Origin: an uncultured Acholeplasmatales bacterium
GTDB taxonomy: Bacteria; Bacillota_I; Bacilli_A; Acholeplasmatales; Anaeroplasmataceae
Reading direction: 5' to 3'
Assembly: GCA_944324795.1 (NCBI GenBank)
Contig: CALUXR010000006.1
Span: 1-64,000, forward strand
DNA: 64,000 nucleotides
Position 1 is the first letter of the stretch, and every line of letters begins with the position of its first letter. The notes beneath the pieces were generated by a model that was given only the letters and a program-made list of their open reading frames with translations, did no database searches and had not been told where the DNA came from. The translations under genes were made by a program, and so were the position numbers. This document shows positions 1 to 8,542 of this stretch, one piece after another.

Positions 1-21
1 AATTAACAACACTATAAAATC

Positions 22-50
22 AAAAAAACGTGGTAACTGCCACGTTTTTT
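22..50. terminator. Bidirectional intrinsic terminator
   Basis: An A-run and CGTGG (29-33) pair with CCACG (40-44) and a T-run (45-50) around a short loop. The stem is about 12 bp, with T-runs in both directions of reading. It could end a plus-strand gene entering from the left, or minus-strand transcription through the remnants at 99-628. Confidence 0.75.
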
Positions 51-98
51 CTATAAAACTGTCGAAAACGAGATTATTTAAGTATTTTTGTCAATAAT

Positions 99-335
99 TT
101 AAAATGTTTTTAAAGCATTTTTTGTGCCAATATTAATTTTTTTCATTATTTTAATAAAAGAAATAATAATATCTAATAAAATGAACACTAAGCCTATTAA
201 TATAGTTAACATTAAAACATTAAAGTTTATATATAATAGATTTATTCTATACACATTTCTATTTAAAATTAATACCATATAAAGCTATTATTATATTTTT
301 ATATATTCTTTTGATAACTTTTTTAACTCTAACAT
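99..335 (-). pseudogene. Relic of an ABC-transporter-like gene (start and tail only)
   Basis: On the minus strand, a GAGG box (340-343) stands 4 nt before an ATG (333-335) that opens a 14-codon peptide, MLELKKLSKEYIKI, stopping at 291. This resembles the opening of bacterial ABC ATPases. Immediately after it, in another frame, a 59-codon stretch (99-278) encodes a hydrophobic helix followed by a basic tail ending ...KNALKTF, reminiscent of the last transmembrane helix and tail of FtsX-type permeases. The simplest reading is a fused ATPase-permease gene that lost its middle by deletion. This is inference from short matches; the 59-codon stretch alone could also be a chance ORF in AT-rich DNA. 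Confidence 0.3.
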
Positions 336-344
336 TTAACCTCA

Positions 345-590
345 CTAAATTTCAACTGAATAAGTAACATTTTCTAATGTTAGTTCCCTAACATTCCAAT
401 CATGATATTTTACATTTATATCCATATAATACTTGTCTATTCGTCCATAAACATATTCATATAAAATCATTCCATATAAATATTGTTCACTAGTAGTATA
501 ATTGTTCTAAACATTTTGATTAAAATTATGTGTTACATCATAAATTAGATTAAACATATTTGAATTATTAATAATATTTGTATCAATCAG
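345..590 (-). pseudogene. C-terminal fragment of a broken unknown gene
   Basis: Read on the minus strand in one frame, about 80 codons are open except for one in-frame TAG at 507-509, and they end at TAG 345-347. The residues (Asn/Tyr/Ile/Asp-rich, with stretches such as EQYLYGMILYEYVYGRIDKY) look like real coding sequence of the secreted or surface type found elsewhere in this window. There is no start codon with a ribosome binding site. The frame closes at 591-593, where the dispersed repeat begins. A 1-nt shift would join it to upstream codons encoding INKDIYVFTSL. No family is recognised. Confidence 0.4.
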
Positions 591-627
591 TTAATGATGT
601 AAAGACATAAATATCCTTGTTTATATA
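571..627. repeat. Dispersed ~57-bp repeat, copy 1
   Basis: This stretch closely matches 57504-57562: both hold TTAATGATG, an ACATAAA core and ATCCTTGTTTATAT at the same spacing, with scattered substitutions. On the minus strand each copy encodes a similar short peptide (NKDIYVFTSLTD here, NKDVYVLASLNN there) that stops at the same position. The repeat may therefore be the 3' end of a shared ancestral gene rather than a regulatory element. Confidence 0.55.
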
Positions 628-658
628 ATAATGTAGAATATTTTATTTATTAATTTAA

Positions 659-1600
659 TTAATCATTTTCAGTTACTAGATCAGAAGAATCATCTTTTTT
701 CTTTCTATTTGTAAAGAAACGAACCACTTTTTTAGGGAAGAATGTGATTGTATCAGCAATAACTAATGGCAATAATTTTGCAGCTTCTTTTAAAGCTTGT
801 TTTCTAATTTCTTCTTTAGTTATAGCTTCACCATCACTAAATAAATAACGTCTTGTCACACAACCTATTCTAATAGTAAGTAAGGCATTAGTAATCCCTT
901 GAATAACAGAACTTATTAAAGGTTTTATTAATGGTATTTCCCCTAAAACATTTAAAGATGAGTTTGGTAATATATCTTCAAGACGCATATTTTCTAATCC
1001 TTCAGCTATTAGAGCTGTCCCAAATACATTAACCGTCAATTTAGATAAGTTTTTATATGTTGGCCTAAAACCACATTTTAAAACTAAATTTTTAATCATT
1101 TGTAGATTTATAGTAAATACACTAATCATATCAAATCTTGCAGATTGACAAATAGCTGTTGATATTAAAACTATTTTAGCATGGTTAATAATAATTTTAT
1201 TTAAATCTTTTTTTACACAAGTATGAAATACATATTGTAAATTAATAATCAATTCTTCTTTAGTATCATAATCAACTAATAAAGACTTACTTTCTTCTGG
1301 TAAATCATTATTATTTACAATATTCTTTGCTACACTTTTATATGTTTTATATACTCTTGGATCATCTTGGTCTAATGTTGTAACAATTTTCAAATCAGGA
1401 CTTTGAACAATTATTCTTATTGGATTAATAATTCCAAAAAAGACTAAAATCACTACTAAAAGATAAAATAAAATTTCTACTGCTAAATGAATTCTTCTTA
1501 ATCTTTCACCAATATTAATAATTGAACTAATTAAAATTAAAGAAAATAAAATTAAGCTACATATTGCTATAATATACCAAATATATTTAGTTTTCTTCAT
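659..1600 (-). CDS. Membrane protein with DUF697 (YcjF-like) domain
   Basis: The 313-residue protein has two N-terminal membrane helices (about 7-29 and 41-62), a soluble linker, and a C-terminal segment (about 130-290). This segment has the small-residue-rich helical pattern of DUF697/UPF0283 proteins (ISTAICQSARFDMISVF..., FGTALIAEGLE, LLTIRIGCVTRRYLF). The tail is basic then acidic. Family members are inner-membrane proteins of unknown role, sometimes fused or next to GTPases; no GTPase is adjacent here. The start has a strong AAGGAGGAGG box. The gene overlaps the 3' end of the upstream membrane gene by 14 nt, which suggests translational coupling. It is the last gene of the parE-parC transcription unit. 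Confidence 0.75.
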   Translation of the reverse strand: MKKTKYIWYIIAICSLILFSLILISSIINIGERLRRIHLAVEILFYLLVVILVFFGIINPIRIIVQSPDLKIVTTLDQDDPRVYKTYKSVAKNIVNNNDLPEESKSLLVDYDTKEELIINLQYVFHTCVKKDLNKIIINHAKIVLISTAICQSARFDMISVFTINLQMIKNLVLKCGFRPTYKNLSKLTVNVFGTALIAEGLENMRLEDILPNSSLNVLGEIPLIKPLISSVIQGITNALLTIRIGCVTRRYLFSDGEAITKEEIRKQALKEAAKLLPLVIADTITFFPKKVVRFFTNRKKKDDSSDLVTEND

Positions 1601-2087
1601 CTTTCCTCCTCCTTCCTATAAAATAGAAAAGCCAAATAGCTACAATAATTAAAAGCCAAACTATACCACAAAATATAAAGAATCCTTTATTTACTTTATT
1701 ATAACCACCAAGTAGGGAAATAAGGCCTATATATTTAAGAAAATCAAAGCCGACTTGATTAATTAAATGACTAGCATATATTAAACGTAAAATAGGAATT
1801 GCGCCTAAACCAAGAAAACAAATTATATCAACTGTTAAATAATTATAAAAATGAAAATATATAACACCTAATATAATTCCTAAAGTACCTTCTATTATAT
1901 TAAATATCAATTCTCTTTTTTCATCTTTTAAAGAAGTAAAGGCTAATTTAAAAAGTCCCATTAAGACAAATGAAATAGCTACTAATCTGAAATAGACAAT
2001 AGATAGAAAATCAGCTGGTACAAAAAGAAAAATCAAGGCTATAATTAAAGAAATTATAGAACCATATATATAATATTTTTTACTCAT
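1587..2087 (-). CDS. Small multispanning membrane protein, unknown
   Basis: A 166-residue hydrophobic protein with about five predicted membrane helices (roughly 7-25, 31-50, 64-84, 86-106, 137-158) and a basic, charged C-terminus (RRRKDEEN). The overall pattern resembles DUF308/HdeD-like small membrane proteins, but no motif proves this. AGAGGTGG precedes the ATG. It sits 15 nt downstream of the MATE gene and overlaps the following DUF697 gene by 14 nt, so all three are probably co-translated. Function unknown. Confidence 0.7.
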   Translation of the reverse strand: MSKKYYIYGSIISLIIALIFLFVPADFLSIVYFRLVAISFVLMGLFKLAFTSLKDEKRELIFNIIEGTLGIILGVIYFHFYNYLTVDIICFLGLGAIPILRLIYASHLINQVGFDFLKYIGLISLLGGYNKVNKGFFIFCGIVWLLIIVAIWLFYFIGRRRKDEEN

Positions 2088-2102
2088 TGTACCACCTCTT
2101 TT

Positions 2103-3452
2103 CTAATTCCTTTTTAAATTCCTTTTATACAAAATGATTAGAACAATTAAAGATATTAACCATGTAGCAAGCCAAGATATTGGATATGATATATATAAAT
2201 TATTTAAAGTATGATTAAAACTAAATGCTGTATAAATCCAAGTTATTCTAAAACCAACAATACCTACAACTGTAATAATTGTCGAAATACTTGAATAACC
2301 CATTCCTCTTAAACTACCTGAACATACATCCATAAAGCCACATAAAGAATAGGTAAGAATCATAATCAACATTCTTTCATATGCATAATTTATAACTTCA
2401 TCTGTTGCTCCTTTAAGATAAAGATTGATGAAAAATCTTGGTAATATTAAAATTATTCCACCAAATATAACATTAGCTAATACTACATATAAATGCGAGA
2501 AAAATGAAACCTTAGGAACATTTTTTAATTTATGAGCACCTACATTTTGACTAGTAAATGATACACTTCCTTGATATACGGCATTCATTCCCGCATAAAC
2601 AAATCCTTCTAGACTTGAGGCTACTCCATTAGCAGTTATTACATCTTCACCAAATGTATTAATATTAGTTTGAATCATAACGTTTGATATATTAAATATT
2701 ACACTTTGAAGGCTTGCAGGTAATCCTATTAAAAAGATATCTTTCATAATTTTGAAATCTATTTTTAATTCTTTTAAACTAAATCGCATATATTCAGGGC
2801 CTCTTATTAAAGTAACTACTACTAAAATAGCACTTACAGCCTCACTAATAATAGTCCCATATGCAACACCTTCAACATCCATTTTAAACACTATAACAAA
2901 TAATAAATTAAAACAAACATTTAATATTCCAGCAATAGATAAATAAATTAATGGTCTTCTTGTATCACCAATTGCTCTTAATATTGCAGAGCCAAAATTA
3001 TAAATGATATTAAAAATTATACCTGAAAAATAAATTTGTAAATATTTAGTAGATAAATCTATTAAGGCACTATCTGCCTTCATAAGCAATAACATATATT
3101 TAGATAATGTAGCACCTAAAATTGAGGTTAAAGTCCCAACAATAAGTGCTGTAATCATTGTTGTTTGAACAGTTTTTTTACATCTCGATATATCATGAGA
3201 TGCAAAATATCTACTCATTAAAACAGTACTACCTAAAGTTAGACCTAAAAAGAAATTTACAAATAAATTTAATAAACTTGTCGTACTTGAAACGGCAGCT
3301 TGAGCAGTACTTGATGAAAAATTGCCTAATACAATGATATCAAAAGCATTATAAAGTAACTGCAAAATACCAGATAACATAAGTGGTATACTAAATTTTA
3401 AAAGTTTTAAACCAATTCTACCACTCGTCATATCCATTTCATACTTATTCAT
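2103..3452 (-). CDS. MATE family efflux transporter
   Basis: The 449-residue protein has about 12 membrane helices in two related halves, the normal length of the multidrug and toxin extrusion family. It begins with the typical family opening around GRIGLKLLKFSIPLMLSGILQ and has repeated FLGLTLGSTVLMSRYFAS-type segments. Such transporters export cationic drugs, dyes or metabolites using Na+ or H+ gradients; the substrate cannot be told from sequence. The gene lies 9 nt after the small 80-aa membrane gene in the parE-parC operon. The ribosome binding site is weak (only AGG), so it may depend on coupling. Confidence 0.9.
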   Translation of the reverse strand: MNKYEMDMTSGRIGLKLLKFSIPLMLSGILQLLYNAFDIIVLGNFSSSTAQAAVSSTTSLLNLFVNFFLGLTLGSTVLMSRYFASHDISRCKKTVQTTMITALIVGTLTSILGATLSKYMLLLMKADSALIDLSTKYLQIYFSGIIFNIIYNFGSAILRAIGDTRRPLIYLSIAGILNVCFNLLFVIVFKMDVEGVAYGTIISEAVSAILVVVTLIRGPEYMRFSLKELKIDFKIMKDIFLIGLPASLQSVIFNISNVMIQTNINTFGEDVITANGVASSLEGFVYAGMNAVYQGSVSFTSQNVGAHKLKNVPKVSFFSHLYVVLANVIFGGIILILPRFFINLYLKGATDEVINYAYERMLIMILTYSLCGFMDVCSGSLRGMGYSSISTIITVVGIVGFRITWIYTAFSFNHTLNNLYISYPISWLATWLISLIVLIILYKRNLKRN

Positions 3453-3461
3453 AGTAAGAAC

Positions 3462-3704
3462 CTACTTTTTTAAAATGTAATATTTTCTTCTTATTTCAAT
3501 TCCTATTAATATCCCAATTAAAACTAAAGCTATCCCAACAATAAAGCTAAAACAACATATTCCAGCTATATCACTATTAATATTGACATCAGTGCCAGCA
3601 TATTTTACGATATCTAAACTAAAATAAATAATTTCATAAATACTAACAGCAATAATCAAAAGTAAAACTATAAGTTGAGCATAAAATCTTTTTCTTTTAA
3701 ACAT
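3462..3704 (-). CDS. Small two-helix membrane protein, unknown
   Basis: An 80-residue protein with a basic N-terminus (MFKRKRF), a first helix at about 9-29, a short external loop containing a Cys-Cys pair near the second helix (about 46-70), and a basic tail (RRKYYILKK). Its ATG overlaps the parC stop by one base (TAATG), so it is translated by coupling with parC. No family is recognised. The coding call rests on the tight junctions on both sides and the clean membrane topology. Confidence 0.65.
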   Translation of the reverse strand: MFKRKRFYAQLIVLLLIIAVSIYEIIYFSLDIVKYAGTDVNINSDIAGICCFSFIVGIALVLIGILIGIEIRRKYYILKK

Positions 3705-6487
3705 TAATCTTCAATCTTCTTTCTTCTTATTATAACACTTGATGAAGTAGAAGTTGTGATTGTATCACTATCCTCAACAACTTTAACATCTTCTTTTTTA
3801 GTTGTTTCTTCTTTTAATTCGTTAGCATTAAATAAATCAACATTTTTATCTTTTTTTATTTTTATTTCTTTATTATCAGCTTTAACTTCTTTTATATCTT
3901 TATTAGCTTCTAATATTTTATCTAAGTCATTTAATATATTATAACTAGGTTTACTAGCTTTAAGTGGTTTTTCATTTTCATAATCATTAGAAAATAAACT
4001 TTCTTTTTCAACTAAATAATCACCACTAACTAATTCATCAGCTTTTTCTGCTTTATCTAAATAAATCATAAATGGGTCTTTTAGACTTTCATTTAAGAAA
4101 GACTTGCCACTTTCACCCTGATTATATTTAAAATTAAATGTTCTTAAATCATCTACACCATTAGAATAGACAATATGACAAATAACATTTTCTTTATATT
4201 GATTATTAGTCATAGTTGTACAATCAGCTACAATTATAGGGTTAGATTTAACTTTTTTAACTACTGAAGTACCAACCCGACCTCTTCTAGTTAAAGGAAT
4301 ATCTTCAACTTTCATTCTCTTTATAAAGCCTTTATTAGTTAAAATTAAGATATCTTCCTCTTTATTAGTATACATAGCACTTACAACTTCATCTTTATTT
4401 TTTAAGCCAATTGTTTTAACACCACCAGCTTGAGTTGTATCTCTAATACCAACATCAGTACTTCTAAAACGTAAAGCTTCCCCAAACTTAGTAATAACAA
4501 ATAATTCTAGCATATTGTTAGTAATATCTGTTTTAACAAGTCTCTCATTAGTTCCTAATTTCATCGCTCTTACAGCTTTTGTATAACGATTAACTTGGAA
4601 GTTTTGTAACATCATTTGTTTTAAATTTCCTTCATTAGTACATAACAATATAGTCATAGGAGCATTAAAATCACTAATAACATATGAACTAATTATGCTT
4701 TCTTTAGGATCGATTTGAACCAAATTATTAATAAATGTACCTAGATCTTTTGTTTTACATTCAGGAATCTTATATACAGGTAAATAAATAAAATTACCTA
4801 AACTTGTAAATAAAAGCATTGTATCAAGAGTATTAGCTTGACCAATAAATATTGTTGTATCATTTTCTTTAACATAATTATTTTTAGATGCATTATATGA
4901 TTTAAGACTAATTCTTTTAATATAACGTTCTTTACTAATAGTAACAATTACATCTTCTTTACTAATTAAATCAGATTCAGAAATAGTTAAATCACTAACT
5001 TCTTTAGATAATTTAGTACGACGTTTTTGAACTAATGCCTTATTAATTTCTTCTAATTCTTCTTTTATTACTTTTAATAATACTTTTTCACTACCTAAAA
5101 TTTTATTATATAAGGCAATATTTTTAGTTAATTCTTCTTTTTCTTCTTTTAATTGCATAATATCAGTATTAGATAAACGATATAATTGCATCGTAATAAT
5201 AGCTTCAGCTTGAAGGTCTGTAAAACCAAATTTATCAATGATATTTTGTTTAGAATCAGCCCTATTTTTACTAGCTCTAATAGTTTTTATTACTTCATCA
5301 ACAATATCAACCATCTTAATTAAACCATCAACTATATGTAATCGTTTAGAAGCTTTATTTAGTTCAAAATTAGTTCTATTAGTTACTACTTCTTTTTGAT
5401 GATTGATATAAGCTTTTAAAATAGAAATTACTCCAAGACACATTGGTCTTCTATTACAAATAGAAACCATATTATAACTATAATTAATTTGTAAGTCGGT
5501 ATTTTTAAATAAAAAATTTAAAATAGCTTCATAATTAGCATCTTTTTTTAAGTCTATAGCAATCCTAAGTCCTTCACGATCTGATTCATCACGAACTTCA
5601 ACAACATCAGGAATTTTATTAGCAATTCTTAAAGCTTCAATACGTTCGACAATATTCTTTTTATTAGTATCATATGGAATTTCTGTAATAGCAATTCTTT
5701 TTTGATCTTTATTAATATTTTCAATTTGATAATTTGATCTAACAATAACCTTACCACTACCAGATGTAAAAGCTTCTCTTATGCCTTCAACACCTTCAAT
5801 TGTACCACCTGTAGGGAAATCAGGTCCAGGCATAATTTCAAGTAATTCATCGATAGTCAAGTTAGGATTATCGATTAACGCAATCGTCGCATTGATGACT
5901 TCATTAAAATTATGTGGGGGAATATTAGTTGCATAACCACTTGAAATACCAGTAGTTCCGTTCACTAATAAGTTAGGGAAACGAGCTGGTAAAACGGTTG
6001 GTTCTAATTCCTCTTCGTCAAAGTTTGGAATAAATGAAACAGTATTTTTATCAATATCTTTTAAAAGATAGTCAGCATTTTTAGATAATCTAGCTTCAGT
6101 ATAACGCATAGCTGCAGCTCCATCACCATCAATAGAACCATTATTACCATGCATGTCAATTAATATGACACCCATTTTCCAATCTTGACTCATTCTGACC
6201 ATCGCTTCATAGATTGAACTATCCCCATGAGGATGGTATTTACCCATTACTTCACCAGCAATACGAGCTGATTTTTTGTAGGTTGAAGTTGAAGTAATTC
6301 CCATTTGATTCATCGCATATAAAATACGCCGTTGAACTGGCTTTAAGCCATCTCTAATATCAGGAATAGCTCTTTCTTGAATTATATATTTAGAATAACG
6401 ACCAAAACGATCACCAATCGCTGTTTCTAAATTCATGGTTTCAAAATGTTCTTTAGAAAATAAGTCTAATTTCGTTTTTACATCCAT
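3704..6487 (-). CDS. parC: DNA topoisomerase IV subunit A
   Basis: ParC with ParE relaxes supercoils and separates linked daughter chromosomes by ATP-driven double-strand passage. The protein has the winged-helix breakage-reunion domain, with QRRILYAM near residue 55 and the catalytic tyrosine in AAMRYTEAR (Tyr129 with the start used here). The quinolone-determining stretch HPHGDSSIYEAM carries the wild-type-like Ser90 and Glu94. Six-bladed C-terminal propeller repeats follow. No GyrA box (QRRGGKG) is seen, which together with adjacent parE favours ParC over GyrA. The start at 6487 is chosen because GGTGA, inside the last parE codons, lies 5 nt upstream; an upstream ATG at 6499 is possible. 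The last ~100 residues are a charged low-complexity tail, so the protein (927 aa) is longer than usual. Confidence 0.95.
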   Translation of the reverse strand: MDVKTKLDLFSKEHFETMNLETAIGDRFGRYSKYIIQERAIPDIRDGLKPVQRRILYAMNQMGITSTSTYKKSARIAGEVMGKYHPHGDSSIYEAMVRMSQDWKMGVILIDMHGNNGSIDGDGAAAMRYTEARLSKNADYLLKDIDKNTVSFIPNFDEEELEPTVLPARFPNLLVNGTTGISSGYATNIPPHNFNEVINATIALIDNPNLTIDELLEIMPGPDFPTGGTIEGVEGIREAFTSGSGKVIVRSNYQIENINKDQKRIAITEIPYDTNKKNIVERIEALRIANKIPDVVEVRDESDREGLRIAIDLKKDANYEAILNFLFKNTDLQINYSYNMVSICNRRPMCLGVISILKAYINHQKEVVTNRTNFELNKASKRLHIVDGLIKMVDIVDEVIKTIRASKNRADSKQNIIDKFGFTDLQAEAIITMQLYRLSNTDIMQLKEEKEELTKNIALYNKILGSEKVLLKVIKEELEEINKALVQKRRTKLSKEVSDLTISESDLISKEDVIVTISKERYIKRISLKSYNASKNNYVKENDTTIFIGQANTLDTMLLFTSLGNFIYLPVYKIPECKTKDLGTFINNLVQIDPKESIISSYVISDFNAPMTILLCTNEGNLKQMMLQNFQVNRYTKAVRAMKLGTNERLVKTDITNNMLELFVITKFGEALRFRSTDVGIRDTTQAGGVKTIGLKNKDEVVSAMYTNKEEDILILTNKGFIKRMKVEDIPLTRRGRVGTSVVKKVKSNPIIVADCTTMTNNQYKENVICHIVYSNGVDDLRTFNFKYNQGESGKSFLNESLKDPFMIYLDKAEKADELVSGDYLVEKESLFSNDYENEKPLKASKPSYNILNDLDKILEANKDIKEVKADNKEIKIKKDKNVDLFNANELKEETTKKEDVKVVEDSDTITTSTSSSVIIRRKKIED

Positions 6488-6488
6488 C

Positions 6489-8399
6489 TTATTCACCATC
6501 TTCTTCTAAAGTAAATGATACATTGCTTTCAAGCCATAACCTTCTACGTGCTGCATCATCACCCATTAAAATATCAATTTGTTTTTCCGCATCTGATAAA
6601 TCTTCAATCTTAACTTGAATAAGATTGCGGGTTTTGGGATTCATTGTTGTATCCCATAATTGATCAGCATTCATTTCACCAAGACCTTTATAGCGTTGAA
6701 CAATTGTATTACTAGGTGCATTTTTTAAAATTTCTTCTTTTTCTTCATTAGTCCATGCATAGATAGTTTCTTCTTTTTTACCTCTTTTAACAATCTTAAA
6801 TAATGGCGGTAAAGCAACATAAACCCTACCATCTTCAATTAAAGGACGCATATATCTAAAGAAAAATGTTAAAAGTAAAACTTGAATATGAGCACCATCA
6901 TCATCAGCATCGGTCATAATGATTATTTTTTTATAATTACATTTCTTAATATCAAATTTAGTACCATAATCAGCACCAATAGTATAAATCATTGTCGCAA
7001 TTTCTTGATTTTTTAAAGCATTATCTTGAGCTGTTTTTTCAATATTTAAAATTTTTCCTCTTAAAGGCAAAATAGCTTGGAAACGACGATCACGACCTTT
7101 TTTAGCACTACCTCCAGCAGAATCACCCTCAACTAAAAATAATTCATTAATGTCTTTATTTTTTTCAGCTGCTGGTGATAATTTACCTGATAAATTAACT
7201 TCTTGTTTATCTTTTTTACCAAGACGCGCTTCCGTCCTAGCCTTTCTAGCAGCAAGTCTAGCATTATATTCTACAATCGCTTTTTCAATAACTTTTTGAG
7301 CTATATCTTTATTGTCAATTAAATATTTTGTAACCTCATCATATGTAATTTGTTCTAAAACAGGTTTAGCTTCAGGAGTTCCAAGTTTACCTTTTGTTTG
7401 ACCTTCAAACTCTAATATACTTTCTTCAATTCTAACAGAGACGATAGCTGTTAATCCTGATCTAATATCGCCGCCTTCTAGATTTGGATCTTTTTCTTTT
7501 AATAAACCATATTTACGAGCATATTCATTAAATGCTTTAGTTAAACCAATTTTAAAACCTAATTCATGAGTACCACCATCTTTAGTATGAACATTATTTA
7601 CAAAGGAAATTATTTTTTCTTCATAAGCATCTAAAAATTGTAATGCTACTTCTACGCTTATTTTATTTTCATTTCCAGAAAAATCCCAAACAGGATGGAT
7701 AGGTTTTTTACTTTTATCTAAAATTTCTACATATTGACTAATTCCACGATCATAAACAAAAGATTCTTCTTTATTAGTTCTTTTATCGATAATATTCATT
7801 TTTAAATTTTTTATTAAAAATGCATTTTCTCTAATTCTTTCTTTAATTTTTTCAAAATCAAATAATGTAGTCGTAAAAAGAGAAGGGTCTGGCTTAAACA
7901 TAACTGTAGTCCCTGTGCGTTTAGTATCACCAATAATTTGCATAGGATGGATTGTCTTACCACCATTTTCAAAAACAATTTTATGAATTTTACCATCTCT
8001 ATAGCTTATTACTTCCATATATGTCGATAAAGCATTAACAACACTGCCACCAACACCATGTAAACCACCAGAAGTCCTATAACCACCGCCAGTACCAAAT
8101 TTACCACCAGCATGTAAAATAGTATAAATTACTTCCATCGTATTTTTACCACTAGCATGTTTACCACAAGGAACACCACGGCCATTATCTATGACAGTAA
8201 TTGAATTATCTTTACCAATGATAACTGTTATTTCTTTACCATAACCAGCTAAAGCCTCATCAATAGAATTATCAACAATTTCCCATACTAAATGATGTAG
8301 ACCACGTTCATCAGTTGAACCAATATACATACCTGGTCTTTTTCTTACAGCTTCTAAGCCTTCTAATATAGTTATTGAATCATCTGAATATTTTTGCAT
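6489..8399 (-). CDS. parE: DNA topoisomerase IV subunit B
   Basis: This is the ATPase subunit of topoisomerase IV. The N-terminal GHKL domain has EIVDNSIDEA (metal/ATP binding) and the GxxGxG-type loop GGLHGVGGSVVN. It is followed by the transducer domain with a conserved lysine region (QTKGKLGTPEAKP), and then by the TOPRIM domain with EGDSAGGSAKKGRDR, PLRGKILN and DADDDGAHI. The C-terminal PTH-like segment (RYKGLGEMNADQLWDTTMNP) completes a full-length 636-aa protein. The start at 8399 (MQKYSDD) has AAGGTGA 5-6 nt upstream; the ORF extends further back without a ribosome binding site. The last codons (GGTGAATAA) contain the ribosome binding site of parC. Confidence 0.95.
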   Translation of the reverse strand: MQKYSDDSITILEGLEAVRKRPGMYIGSTDERGLHHLVWEIVDNSIDEALAGYGKEITVIIGKDNSITVIDNGRGVPCGKHASGKNTMEVIYTILHAGGKFGTGGGYRTSGGLHGVGGSVVNALSTYMEVISYRDGKIHKIVFENGGKTIHPMQIIGDTKRTGTTVMFKPDPSLFTTTLFDFEKIKERIRENAFLIKNLKMNIIDKRTNKEESFVYDRGISQYVEILDKSKKPIHPVWDFSGNENKISVEVALQFLDAYEEKIISFVNNVHTKDGGTHELGFKIGLTKAFNEYARKYGLLKEKDPNLEGGDIRSGLTAIVSVRIEESILEFEGQTKGKLGTPEAKPVLEQITYDEVTKYLIDNKDIAQKVIEKAIVEYNARLAARKARTEARLGKKDKQEVNLSGKLSPAAEKNKDINELFLVEGDSAGGSAKKGRDRRFQAILPLRGKILNIEKTAQDNALKNQEIATMIYTIGADYGTKFDIKKCNYKKIIIMTDADDDGAHIQVLLLTFFFRYMRPLIEDGRVYVALPPLFKIVKRGKKEETIYAWTNEEKEEILKNAPSNTIVQRYKGLGEMNADQLWDTTMNPKTRNLIQVKIEDLSDAEKQIDILMGDDAARRRLWLESNVSFTLEEDGE

Positions 8400-8493
8400 A
8401 AAAATCACCTTTCTTAATGATATCATAAAATTTAAATTCACTCAATAAATGTTGAAAAATAAAATAAATTAAAATATATCAGTTTATTATATT

Positions 8494-8522
8494 TTGACAA
8501 ATATAAAATTTGTTTGTATAAT
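8494..8522 (+). promoter_or_regulatory. Consensus sigma-A promoter of plsY
   Basis: TTGACA (8494-8499) and TATAAT (8517-8522) are perfect hexamers separated by 17 bp. Transcription would start about 8529, directly at the GGAGG ribosome binding site (8530-8534), so the leader is very short. A TATAAT on the opposite strand (8486-8491) may serve the divergent parE operon, but no good -35 box accompanies it. Confidence 0.85.
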
Positions 8523-8542
8523 TTTAGATGGAGGAAATAAAT

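Noticed and set aside
571-627. Insertion sequence end or transposase remnant
   Set aside because: There is no terminal inverted repeat, target duplication or transposase-like coding sequence at either copy.
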